NCBI GenBank assembly: GCA_964370965.1
Contig: CAYJLW010000004.1
Location: 62,001-126,000 of the forward strand
DNA from: CAYJLW01 sp964370965
GTDB taxonomy: Bacteria > Actinomycetota > Acidimicrobiia > UBA2766
DNA length: 64,000 nt
Direction: 5' to 3'
Positions 41,412-48,463 of this stretch are shown piece by piece. Within the stretch, counting starts at the first letter, position 1. Each line of letters opens with the position of its first letter. The position numbers and the translations under genes are program-made. The notes beneath the pieces were generated by a model, which saw nothing but the letters and a program-made list of their open reading frames with translations, was not told the origin of the DNA and searched no databases.

Positions 41412-41851
41412 TTCCCTCCGGCAGACCCACAACGCGGAGCCCAAGCCCTCCGCCCCCCCGTCCGCTTCTGCCCCGACCCTGGAACGAGAACAACTAGGCG
41501 ACGCCCAACGGCCTGATGTCCGTGGGGGGCGAACAACCCGGCCATGTACCCGCACCCACCCCTCTCCCCCCATATCAGAGGCACGTGAAGGGCCGAACAC
41601 ACCATGCGTGTCGGCGCTCTCCGCAGTACACCCACGTACCACACGCACGGTCTTTGACACGCCCCCCTCACACCTCGACCCAACCCCACCCACACAACAC
41701 CCCACCTGACGCCCCCCAAGGGACTGGCAGAGAGTTCCAGGTGCCCCGAGTGAGCGGTGTCGGCGTGACCGTATGTCCCTGGGGAATTCCCCGGGAAATC
41801 CCCACCCGTTGCACAGGTTGCGAACTACACGCGTGTGATACATATGAGGGC
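41412..41851. other. intergenic region with repeat copy 2 and a GGGGAATTCCCC palindrome
   Basis: No gene supported over 440 bases. It holds the second copy of the 22-bp dispersed repeat (41546-41567), a 12-bp perfect palindrome GGGGAATTCCCC at 41781-41792 immediately followed by a related CGGGAAATCCCC, and the promoter-like TACATA at 41839-41844. Confidence 0.6.
41839..41844 (+). promoter_or_regulatory. -10 element TACATA before 41852 gene
   Basis: TACATA ends seven bases before the ATG, so a leaderless transcript is possible; GAGGG also lies close to the ATG. The palindrome at 41781 could be an operator for it. Confidence 0.35.
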
Positions 41852-42640
41852 ATGGAAGTCTGTTCGGAACCGGCGGGGTCCTTCGCCTCGGTCGTCGATC
41901 GTGGATTCATGCTCGTTCCAGTGCCCTCGGGTCCCGTTGAGGATCCGAAAGGGTTCGCGGAAAACATCAGCTTCGGCGGTCTCGGTGAGGATGTTGCCGA
42001 GCGGGCCTACTGGCGGGAGTTCAACGCCCACTGCCCGAAGCCTGGGGGCGAAGTCCCCCGATGGGCGAGTTCCGAAGCCTGCATGAGCAGATTCCGGGGG
42101 CGGGCGGCGCGCATGGACGAGGAGGCTGCCCTGCTCGAACTGCAGCGCCACGCATGGCACACGCCCTTCTGTGGCCCGCCGGACGAGCGTGAGCTTGAGT
42201 GGGCGGCCCGGGCGAACATCGCTGACGCTCTCCGGCGCGACCCAAGCGCCGACATCGAGGAACTCGTTGACGAGGCGCTTCCCGACCCCGAGGGCTACGG
42301 GGCGGTCCAGGGCGAGAACGACGCCTGCGAGGCTTGGCATTCGTGGCTGGAGCGCCCGTGGTTCGCCCTGTACGGGCTACGCCGACTTCGCGAGCTTCGT
42401 TCGGCTGGCCTCAAGGCCCTCCGGGAGAGCTCCGAGGCGGCCCGGGCCCGCCTCGCGAGATGCGACTCCGCCCGTTGGCTACCGCCTGAATGGGTCCACC
42501 GCCTCGATTTCATCCGCCGGGCCCTGAGCCTGGGCCATGATCCCCCGAGCGACCGCGTCCGCTGCCTGATCGCTGCTCCTGCCGCACCTCCCGCTGTCGG
42601 TGGCCCGCCTGTACTGGCGGCACCGGCGCGGACTGCGTGA
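41852..42640 (+). CDS. hypothetical protein of the integrated element
   Basis: 262 residues, mostly helical, acidic and arginine-rich, with Trp-rich segments (AYWREFNAHCPKPGGEVPRW, then ACEAWHSWLERPWFALYGLR). No motif recognised. The ATG at 41852 was chosen over longer frames because upstream codons are proline/threonine-rich repeats and include the dispersed DNA repeat. It sits upstream of the excisionase-like gene. A role in replication or regulation of the element is only positional inference. Confidence 0.6.
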   Translation: MEVCSEPAGSFASVVDRGFMLVPVPSGPVEDPKGFAENISFGGLGEDVAERAYWREFNAHCPKPGGEVPRWASSEACMSRFRGRAARMDEEAALLELQRHAWHTPFCGPPDERELEWAARANIADALRRDPSADIEELVDEALPDPEGYGAVQGENDACEAWHSWLERPWFALYGLRRLRELRSAGLKALRESSEAARARLARCDSARWLPPEWVHRLDFIRRALSLGHDPPSDRVRCLIAAPAAPPAVGGPPVLAAPARTA

Positions 42641-42709
42641 TCGGACCCCGCTCCTAGGAGCATCCCGCCGACCCGGTGTCGTCCCCTTCTCAGCAGAAAG
42701 GGGGCACCG

Positions 42710-43045
42710 ATGCCCACCATTCCTTCGAAACTCACCGCTTGGCCGCGCCGCGCTGTCGCCTCGCTTCGCTGCGGCTTGGCCTCGGCGAGACCCACGTTCG
42801 CTGTGGCCGCCACCATGGCCCTCCTGGCCGCCGAGAGCGTCTCGGCCGAGACCCTGCTCCCGGACACCCTGGTGACCGTGTCCAGGGCGGCGGAGGCCCT
42901 CGGGATCTCCCGGACCTTGGCGTTCCAACTCGTCGCCGAGGGCAAGCTCCGAAGCATCAAGATCGGACGCGCCCGGCGCGTCCCCGCCTCGGAGATCACC
43001 CGGTTCATCGAGGCTGCCCTCGCGGAGCAGGAGGCCGTCAGGTGA
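42710..43045 (+). CDS. excisionase-like helix-turn-helix protein
   Basis: 111 residues. The C-terminal half (about 53-105) is a winged helix-turn-helix of the excisionase/MerR type: VSRAAEALGISRTLAFQLVA, then GKLRSIKIGRARRVPASEI. Such proteins bend DNA at att sites or act as regulators. The N-terminal 50 residues are an unusual hydrophobic and arginine-rich extension, so a later start cannot be excluded. AAAGGGGG precedes the ATG. A strong terminator follows its stop codon. Confidence 0.72.
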   Translation: MPTIPSKLTAWPRRAVASLRCGLASARPTFAVAATMALLAAESVSAETLLPDTLVTVSRAAEALGISRTLAFQLVAEGKLRSIKIGRARRVPASEITRFIEAALAEQEAVR

Positions 43046-43058
43046 GGGGCCGTGGACA

Positions 43059-43093
43059 GGCCGCCGCCCCGGAGATCCCCCGGGGCGGCGGCC
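43059..43093 (+). terminator. hairpin terminator after the excisionase-like gene
   Basis: GGCCGCCGCCCCGG, a seven-base loop and CCGGGGCGGCGGCC form a perfect 14-bp stem 14 bases after the stop. Confidence 0.65.
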
Positions 43094-43113
43094 AAGCGAC
43101 TGATGGTGTTTGG

Positions 43114-43332
43114 GTGTCGCCCGATCAGGGTACCCCCTCCGGTATCGACACGGCGCCCCAGCCTCTGGGCCCCGGTCCTCACGGAGAGGGCGAGGTTGCG
43201 GCCCGTCTGTTCGGTGAGGAGCCGGGCTGCCGTTCGTGGCAGCGCCGCCGCGCCCGGCCACGGATGGGCGAGGTTCTCGACAGCGGGGTCATCGATGTCG
43301 GCCTCGCTCCTTCTGCGAGGGGGGCAGCGTGA
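43114..43332 (+). CDS. possible small protein coupled to the RepA-like gene
   Basis: 72 residues from a GTG at 43114; no strong ribosome binding site. The stop TGA overlaps the GTG start of the RepA-like gene in GTGA, which is the main support. Composition (GEGEVAARLFGEEPGCRSW, then MGEVLDSGVIDVGLAP) is acceptable but no family is recognised. Confidence 0.33.
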   Translation: MSPDQGTPSGIDTAPQPLGPGPHGEGEVAARLFGEEPGCRSWQRRRARPRMGEVLDSGVIDVGLAPSARGAA

Positions 43333-44864
43333 ACACCGCCGACCCTTGGGGCGACCACCTCGCCGCAGACATCACCGGCCCACCCCGCGACACGCCGACG
43401 AACAGCCCCGGCAACGGCCGGGATGCGCCGCCGGACGCCGCCCCGCCCGTGGTGAGCGGGGGGCCGTCCGAAGCCGACCCGACTGCCAGGGCTACCGCCC
43501 CGGACCACCCTGAGGACGACTCCGGTGGAGCGATCCGGGGCCGCCTCGACGCCATGGGCCACCCCGCTCTCTCAACCTGCGTGGCTGACGTGGAACCCGA
43601 GGATGTCCAGTGGCTGTGGCCGGCACGGGTCCCCTACGCCAAGATCACGGTTCTGGACGGGGACCCCGGGTTGGGGAAGTCCACGATCACACTCGACATA
43701 ACGGCCCGACTCACGACCGGGACGCCCCTCCCCGGTGACCTCGCCCTCGGGCGCAGGGAGCCCGTGAGCGTCCTTCTGCTCAACGCCGAGGACGGGGTGG
43801 CCGACACGATCCGGCCCCGCCTGGAAGCCGCCGGGGCCGACCTCTCCCGGGTGCATGTCATGGCGGAAGTCCCGGACCCCGAGAGGAGTATCCCCCGGCC
43901 CGTGTGTCTCCCCGACGACCTCGCCGCCGTCGAGGCGGAGGCCGCCCGCCTCGGGGCCGGCCTCGTCGTCGTGGACCCGCTCATGGCGTTCCTGGGTTCA
44001 GAGGTGAACGCCCACCGGGACCAGGACGTACGCCGGGTCCTGCACGCCCTGAAGCTCTTCGCCGAACGCACAGGGGCCGCCGTCGTCGTCGTCCGTCACC
44101 TGAACAAGTCCGGGGGCACGAACGCCCTCTACCGGGGCGGGGGCAGCATCGGGATCGTGGCGGCGGCCCGGGCCGGCCTCATGGTCGCCCCCGACCCCGA
44201 CGACGAGACCGGGGAACGCCGGGTCCTCGCCGTCACGAAGTCCAACTTGGCCGCCGTCCCCCCTTCCCTCGCCTACCGGCTCGTCACCGCCCCCGAGCAG
44301 GACTGCGCCCGTGTGGCCTGGGACGGCGAGAGCGGCCGTAGCGCCGCCGACCTGCTCCGGGACCGTGACGACGACGAGCACGCCACGAAGGTCGAGGGGT
44401 GCGCCGAGGCTCTCCGCACGCTCCTCGAAGCCAAGGCCGACACCCTCGACGGGGTCACCCCCAAGGAGGCCGCCGCCTACTGCGCGGACGCCGGGTTCTC
44501 GCACCGCACCTACGAACGTGCCCGCAAGCACCTCGGGGTCCGCGCGGTCCCCCCCGACACGCCCGGCAGGACGGGCACCTCGTGGCGTCTCGAACTCCCC
44601 GACACGGCTCCCTCCACAGACCCCGACACGGCCCATGTCCGCCAAAACCCCAGGGTTGGCGGACATGACACCGAGTTGCCCGACACGGGGCTTGTTTCTC
44701 CAGGTCAGACCATGTCCGCCTTGTCCGCCAACGGTGAAGCGCCCCCCATGTCCGCCAAGCGTTTTGGCGGACATGGCGAGGACCCCCCGACGGGAGGTTC
44801 GGAGGGGGGCTGGCTCTTCCCCGAGGTCGATCCCGACGACCAACGCGAGGTGATACGCCTGTGA
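43329..44864 (+). CDS. RecA-fold RepA-like ATPase/helicase of the element
   Basis: 511 residues. The N-terminal 110 residues are low complexity. The ATPase core (about 115-330) has Walker A GDPGLGKST (about 119-127), LLLNAEDG, Walker B LVVVDPLMAF and VVVRHLNKSGG, typical of the RepA/DnaB-like AAA_25 group found in plasmids and phages that supply their own replicative helicase. Residues about 350-430 look like a helical DNA-binding region (GVTPKEAAAYCADAGFSHRT). The 3' end overlaps the iteron-like cluster. GAGGGGGG precedes the GTG. It is coupled to the next gene by GTGA. Confidence 0.8.
   Translation: MNTADPWGDHLAADITGPPRDTPTNSPGNGRDAPPDAAPPVVSGGPSEADPTARATAPDHPEDDSGGAIRGRLDAMGHPALSTCVADVEPEDVQWLWPARVPYAKITVLDGDPGLGKSTITLDITARLTTGTPLPGDLALGRREPVSVLLLNAEDGVADTIRPRLEAAGADLSRVHVMAEVPDPERSIPRPVCLPDDLAAVEAEAARLGAGLVVVDPLMAFLGSEVNAHRDQDVRRVLHALKLFAERTGAAVVVVRHLNKSGGTNALYRGGGSIGIVAAARAGLMVAPDPDDETGERRVLAVTKSNLAAVPPSLAYRLVTAPEQDCARVAWDGESGRSAADLLRDRDDDEHATKVEGCAEALRTLLEAKADTLDGVTPKEAAAYCADAGFSHRTYERARKHLGVRAVPPDTPGRTGTSWRLELPDTAPSTDPDTAHVRQNPRVGGHDTELPDTGLVSPGQTMSALSANGEAPPMSAKRFGGHGEDPPTGGSEGGWLFPEVDPDDQREVIRL
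44634..44775. repeat. iteron-like cluster, consensus CATGTCCGCCAA
   Basis: CATGTCCGCCAA occurs at 44634-44645 and 44747-44758 on the plus strand and, reversed, at 44656-44667 and 44764-44775, forming two inverted pairs with 10- and 5-base spacers. Two partial copies lie between (CATGTCCGCC at 44711-44720, TTGTCCGCCAA at 44721-44731). Another copy (GATGTCCGCCAA) lies at 45134-45145. Lying in the 3' end of the RepA-like gene, this is a candidate replication origin or operator. Confidence 0.65.
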
Positions 44865-45379
44865 ACGCCGCCGATCTTCTTGCGCGCCTTCACGCCGAGG
44901 GTGTGAGCGTCGGGCTCGACGGCGGCACCATCGTGCTGGACGCTCCCAGAGGGGCCCTCACCTCGGAGCTCGTTGCCGAACTCCGCATCCGCAAGCCCGA
45001 GGTCATCACCGCCCTCACGGGGAGGACACCCCGACCGTCCCCTGGGTGGTCCGACGGAGCCGTTCGGAGCCTGGTCGAGGAGGTCGAGGAGCGTCTCGTC
45101 CTGCTCGAAGCCGAGCATCCCCCGCCAGGCCCTGATGTCCGCCAAGTGATCGCCGCCGCCCGCCGAGACGTGACCGACGCCCTGGAAGCCCGCGACATCG
45201 ACCGACTGCGGCGCGCCCTGCGGCGCTACGAACGGACCGCTCGGGCCGCTCTCGACCCCGGCCATCTCGTCTGCGGCCGCTGCGAGGCGCCCGGCCGTCC
45301 TGTCGGGACCCTCGGGAGCCTCTGCCCCGACTGCCACCGCGACCACGTGTACCCGCGCAGAGACGAGGACGGGCCGTGA
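44861..45379 (+). CDS. TubC-N-like docking domain and zinc-ribbon protein
   Basis: 172 residues. Residues 1-53 (LLARLHAEGVSVGLDGGTIV through LRIRKPEVITALTG) resemble the TubC N-terminal docking-like domain that occurs in many phage and plasmid replication proteins. A helical middle follows. The C-terminus has CGRCEAPGRPVGTLGSLC and PDCH, a zinc-ribbon pattern. The GTG start overlaps the stop of the RepA-like gene (GTGA), so it probably works with that ATPase, perhaps as a primase-like accessory or loader. Confidence 0.68.
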   Translation: MNAADLLARLHAEGVSVGLDGGTIVLDAPRGALTSELVAELRIRKPEVITALTGRTPRPSPGWSDGAVRSLVEEVEERLVLLEAEHPPPGPDVRQVIAAARRDVTDALEARDIDRLRRALRRYERTARAALDPGHLVCGRCEAPGRPVGTLGSLCPDCHRDHVYPRRDEDGP

Positions 45380-45462
45380 CTGGGGGTGGTGAACGGCGCC
45401 GGGTCGTGTTCGCTGGCCCCGGGCGACCCAGGGGGCTCTCAGGGCCCCGTGGCGGGCACCGC

Positions 45463-45690
45463 CTACACCGGGGTCTTCCTCGGCCGTCCTCGGCGTCTCG
45501 TGGCGTGCCACGCCTCGATGTCGGGCAGGTGCCAGGCGGGCTGGCCGCTCACAATCCAGCGGGGCGGAGGCATGATCCCTCGTTGGCGCCAGACGTGGAC
45601 CGTGTTCCCTTGCACGCCGAGCGCCTCCGCTATCTCAGCGCATCCCACCGGCTGGCAGTCCTCGCACGGGTCTTTCACCATGCTCACCAT
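45463..45690 (-). CDS. small HTH regulator divergent from the integrase
   Basis: 75 residues with an AlpA/MerR-like helix-turn-helix: GCAEIAEALGVQGNTVHVWR and GIMPPPRWIVSGQPAWHLPD, ending in basic RRRGRPRK. ATGs at 45690 and 45681 are both possible. It is transcribed away from the integrase, and its promoter lies between inverted CTGTACGGT/ACCGTACAG boxes, so it is likely an autoregulated repressor or excisionase of the element. Confidence 0.72.
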   Translation of the reverse strand: MVSMVKDPCEDCQPVGCAEIAEALGVQGNTVHVWRQRGIMPPPRWIVSGQPAWHLPDIEAWHATRRRGRPRKTPV

Positions 45691-45691
45691 T

Positions 45692-45738
45692 CTGTACGGT
45701 CACGCTTGACACTACAACAGTATGGACGTACCGTACAG
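45692..45738. promoter_or_regulatory. divergent promoters and inverted operator boxes of the int/HTH switch
   Basis: Plus strand: TTGACA 45706-45711, 17-base spacer, TACCGT 45729-45734. Minus strand: TACAGA at 45697-45692 with a weak -35 CTGTTG at 45720-45715. CTGTACGGT (45692-45700) and ACCGTACAG (45730-45738) are exact inverted copies, each covering one of the two -10 elements. Confidence 0.6.
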
Positions 45739-45748
45739 ATACTAGAGA

Positions 45749-45777
45749 GCCCCCGCGCCGCTGCAACGGCCGGGGGC
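45749..45777 (+). terminator. leader hairpin before int
   Basis: GCCCCCG and CGGGGGC, 15-base loop, located 15 bases after the predicted -10 of the integrase operon. It could attenuate transcription. Confidence 0.35.
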
Positions 45778-45807
45778 GTGCCCGACCCCTGCGTAGGAGG
45801 GATCGAG

Positions 45808-45930
45808 ATGATCGACGCTACCGCGTCCACCCTGGGCTGCGAGACGGGGGCCGTCGAGAAGGGCCACCGGGCCTTTGTCACGCTGGACGGCGTTGGCGGG
45901 AGCGCTGTCCAGTCGGGGGACGCATCGTGA
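45808..45930 (+). CDS. small 40-residue protein coupled to int
   Basis: MIDATASTLGCETGAVEKGH onward, ending SGDAS. AGGAGG stands seven bases before the ATG, the best ribosome binding site in the element, and the stop overlaps the GTG of int (GTGA). It is either a leader peptide that drives int translation or a small protein in the position often held by excisionase, though it lacks a visible HTH. Confidence 0.5.
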   Translation: MIDATASTLGCETGAVEKGHRAFVTLDGVGGSAVQSGDAS

Positions 45931-47084
45931 CCGCCCGGCGCAGAGCCCACGGCGAGGGCACGGTCTTCTACGACGAGGCCCGGGGCCGTTGGGTCGCCCT
46001 CCTCGACCTCGGCCGGAAACCGGACGGGGGCAGGGACCGTCGCAAGCGCACCGCCGCCACGAAGAAGGAGGCCCTCGCTCTCCTCGCCGAGATGCGCTCC
46101 CAGGTGGCCGCCGGGCTGCCGGTCCCGGACGGCGCCCGCACCGTGGGGGCCTGGCTCGGCTACTGGCTCACCGAGATCCGCCCCCACGACGTGAGCGAGG
46201 CCACGGTCGAACGTGACGAGGGCCTCGTGCGAGTCCACCTGCTCCCCGCCCTCGGCACCCGTCGCCTCAAGGACCTCACCCCCGAGCACGTCGAGACGCT
46301 CCTCAAGGCGAAGACCGAGGAGGGCTACGCGAGGGCCACCGTGGACCGTGTCCGCCTCGTGCTCCGCCAGGCCCTCGCCGAGGCCGAACGGCGCGGCCTC
46401 GTGCTCCGCAACGTCGCCGCGATCGTGCGCACACCCAAGGGCCACAAGAGAGAAGGCCGTACCCTCACCCCGGAGCAGGCCGGGGCGCTCCTGGACGCCG
46501 CCGAGGGCGACCGTCTCGAAGCGCTCTGGAAGTGCTCCCTGCTGTTGGGGATGCGTCCCGGGGAAGTATGCGGGCTCACGTGGGACTGCATCGACCTGGA
46601 CGCCGCCCGCCTACACGTCCGTCAGGCCCGCAGGGGGAGGACCGCGACCATGCACATCGGGGCCCCGAAGAACGCATCCTCCCTGCGCACCCTCGACCTG
46701 CCCGGCCCCGTCGTGGACGCCCTCCGGGAGCATCGCCGCCGCCAGGCCGCCGAACGGCTCGCCGCGGGGGAGGGCTGGGCCGACCTCGACTTGGTGTTCC
46801 CCACGAGCACGGGGCGAATGATGGATGCGCGCAACGTCCGCCGGGAACTCGACAGGCTCACCCGCTGGGCCGGCCTCGGGCACTGGACGCCCTACGAGCT
46901 TCGGCACTCGGCGGTCTCGCTGCTGTGCGCCGCCGGCGTCCCCATCGAGGAGGTGGCGGACCTGGCCGGGCACTCCGACACCCGGACCACCATGACCGTG
47001 TACCGCCACCCCGTGCGCCCCTCGGTCTCCGCTCACGTGGAAGCGATGGAGCGCCTCGCCCGGGGCGGGGCCGAGGCCCTCTGA
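45927..47084 (+). CDS. int: tyrosine recombinase/integrase
   Basis: 385 residues. The N-terminal arm-binding domain (GEGTVFYDEARGRWVALLDLG) and SAM-like core-binding domain (about 70-160) precede the catalytic domain. Visible catalytic residues are Arg in LLGMRPGEVCGL, Lys in PKNASSLRTL, Arg in TPYELRHSAVSLL, His in LAGHSDTRTT and Tyr in MTVYRH. The first His of the usual HxxR box is Tyr, as in some AICE (pSAM2-like) integrases that read TPRELRHS. It ends 123 bases before the tRNA-Val 3' end, so it should act on the flanking att sites. Confidence 0.92.
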   Translation: MTARRRAHGEGTVFYDEARGRWVALLDLGRKPDGGRDRRKRTAATKKEALALLAEMRSQVAAGLPVPDGARTVGAWLGYWLTEIRPHDVSEATVERDEGLVRVHLLPALGTRRLKDLTPEHVETLLKAKTEEGYARATVDRVRLVLRQALAEAERRGLVLRNVAAIVRTPKGHKREGRTLTPEQAGALLDAAEGDRLEALWKCSLLLGMRPGEVCGLTWDCIDLDAARLHVRQARRGRTATMHIGAPKNASSLRTLDLPGPVVDALREHRRRQAAERLAAGEGWADLDLVFPTSTGRMMDARNVRRELDRLTRWAGLGHWTPYELRHSAVSLLCAAGVPIEEVADLAGHSDTRTTMTVYRHPVRPSVSAHVEAMERLARGGAEAL

Positions 47085-47112
47085 GAAGGCTCGCCTGGGA
47101 GCCAAAGGCGGG

Positions 47113-47137
47113 GTTTGGCTCCCAGGTTGGCTCCCAG
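47113..47137. repeat. arm-type repeat, right (25 bp)
   Basis: Exact copy of 38061-38085. An inverted copy of the half-unit, CTGGGAGCCAAA, lies at 47096-47107 next to it. Located between int and attR. Confidence 0.7.
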
Positions 47138-47206
47138 AAGCCATCTCGGACCCTCACCCGAGGCCGGATCGACCACCCGACACCGCCCCTGACCTGCCCG
47201 TTCGTG

Positions 47207-47281
47207 TGGTGGGTGCTAGAGGATTTGAACCTCTGACCTCTTCCGCGTCAAGGAAGCGCTCTCCCCCTGAGCTAAGCACCC
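47207..47281 (-). tRNA. tRNA-Val(GAC), CCA encoded
   Basis: 75 bases on the minus strand. Acceptor GGGTGCT/AGCACCC, anticodon stem CTTCC/GGAAG with loop TTGACGC (anticodon GAC), T arm AGAGG-TTCAAAT-CCTCT, discriminator A and encoded CCA. The 3' half is the attachment site of the integrated element; the element restores a full gene. Confidence 0.95.
47209..47254. repeat. attR within tRNA-Val
   Basis: 46 bases identical to 37890-37935, inside the intact tRNA gene. Confidence 0.92.
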
Positions 47282-47358
47282 GAGGGAGCCGCAGGATATC
47301 ACGGTCGCCGCGAGGCTCCCCGGCGACGTTCGATTGCGTCCCCCCGTCGCTCGGCCCG

Positions 47359-47410
47359 GCCAAAGTGATGCCACCTCCACGGGATGCCGGGACAACGGCA
47401 TCACTTTGGC
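47359..47410. repeat. hairpin related to the 7908 palindrome
   Basis: Arms GCCAAAGTGATGCC and GGCATCACTTTGGC (14 bp, perfect) around a 24-base centre containing CGGGATGCCGGGACAAC. The outer word and centre match the hairpins near 7.9 kb. Confidence 0.75.
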
Positions 47411-47441
47411 GTTCGTGGGGACGGGCAGGCCGGAGCCCTCC

Positions 47442-47476
47442 TTGACCCCGGGAACCCTGGCGGCTAGAAACAGCGG
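47442..47476 (+). promoter_or_regulatory. promoter of the ABC exporter genes (leaderless)
   Basis: TTGACC 47442-47447, exactly 17-base spacer, TAGAAA 47465-47470, six bases to the GTG at 47477. The best-formed promoter in the window. Confidence 0.65.
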
Positions 47477-48463
47477 GTGACACTTGCAGTAGAAGTGCAA
47501 GAACTGACGAAGCGTTTCGGCGACTTCGCGGCCGTCGACGGCGTCTCCTTCGGGGTGGAGCAAGGGGAGCTGTTCGGGTTCCTGGGCCCGAACGGCGCCG
47601 GGAAGACCACGACGATCTCGATCCTCTGCACCCTGCTGCGTCCCAGCGGGGGGAGCGCCCGCGTGGCCGGCTACGACGTCGTCGCGGAGCGGGACTCCGT
47701 GCGGCGCTCCATCGGTCTCGTGTTCCAGGAGACCACGCTCGACAACTACCTCACCGGGGAAGAGAACCTCCGCTTCCACGCCGTCATGTACGGCGTCCCC
47801 CGCCACGAGATCGCCCCCCGGATGGCGCCTCTGCTCGACATGGTCGGCCTCACCGAGCGGGCCCAGGACCTCGTCCTCGTCTACTCCGGGGGCATGAAGC
47901 GTCGCCTGGAGATCGCCCGGGGTCTGCTCCATGCCCCCCGGGTCCTCTTCCTGGACGAGCCCACGGTCGGCCTCGACCCCCAGACCCGGGTGGCGATCTG
48001 GGACTACGTCGACACCCTGCGCAAGCGGGAGTCCACGACAATGTTCCTCACCACGCACTACATGGACGAGGCCGACCACTGCGACCGCATCGCCATCATC
48101 GACGAGGGCCGCATCGTGGCCATCGGCACCCCCGCGGAGCTCAAGGCGTCCGTGGGCGCAGACACCGTCCGGCTCCAGACCGCCGACGACGACCGCGCCG
48201 CCGAGGAGATCAGGGCCGGCCTGGGCGTGGAGGCCGAGGTCACGCCCGAGGGGCTCCGCCTCCTCGTCCCCGACGGCGAGGCGTTCGTGCCGCAGGTCTT
48301 CGGGCACGTCACGGTCCCGGTGACCAGCGTGAACCAGCACCGGCCCACCCTTGACGACGTGTTCATCAAGTACACGGGCCGGGCGATCCGCGACGCCGAG
48401 GCGGGGGCCGCCCAGCAGCTCCGCATGAGCGCCGTCACCCGCAGCCTGGGGAAGCCCCGGTGA
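47477..48463 (+). CDS. ABC transporter ATPase, DrrA-like
   Basis: 328 residues. Walker A GPNGAGKTT (about 38-46), Q-loop VFQETTLDN, signature YSGGMKRRLE, Walker B VLFLDEPTVGLD and the H-loop LTTHYMDEAD are all present. A C-terminal extension (about 235-328) with PTLDDVFIKYTGRAIRD is typical of drug-exporter ATPases of the DrrA type. It should energise the ABC-2 permease encoded next, overlapping its start by four bases. The substrate, a lipid, glycolipid or hydrophobic drug, is unknown. The GTG start is leaderless. Confidence 0.93.
   Translation: MTLAVEVQELTKRFGDFAAVDGVSFGVEQGELFGFLGPNGAGKTTTISILCTLLRPSGGSARVAGYDVVAERDSVRRSIGLVFQETTLDNYLTGEENLRFHAVMYGVPRHEIAPRMAPLLDMVGLTERAQDLVLVYSGGMKRRLEIARGLLHAPRVLFLDEPTVGLDPQTRVAIWDYVDTLRKRESTTMFLTTHYMDEADHCDRIAIIDEGRIVAIGTPAELKASVGADTVRLQTADDDRAAEEIRAGLGVEAEVTPEGLRLLVPDGEAFVPQVFGHVTVPVTSVNQHRPTLDDVFIKYTGRAIRDAEAGAAQQLRMSAVTRSLGKPR

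Larger units (their letters stand above)
37890..47254. mobile_element. integrative element in tRNA-Val(GAC), about 9.3 kb
   Basis: Bounded by 46-bp direct repeats of the tRNA 3' half. The integrase gene abuts the intact tRNA gene. Contents: integrase, two small HTH proteins, a RepA-like ATPase with iteron-like repeats, a TubC-N/zinc-ribbon protein, lipoprotein cargo and several unknown genes. No FtsK/Tra-like, relaxase, capsid or portal gene is recognised. It resembles small actinobacterial AICE/IME elements stripped of transfer functions. Confidence 0.88.

Noticed and set aside
45376..45807. In-frame extension upstream of the 40-residue ORF at 45808
   Set aside because: It crosses the divergent promoter and the antisense HTH gene, and the strong ribosome binding site marks 45808.
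37880..47290. Short minus-strand frames ending in LTRKRSEVQIL at both att sites
   Set aside because: These are translations of the tRNA-Val 3' half, a well-known false gene.
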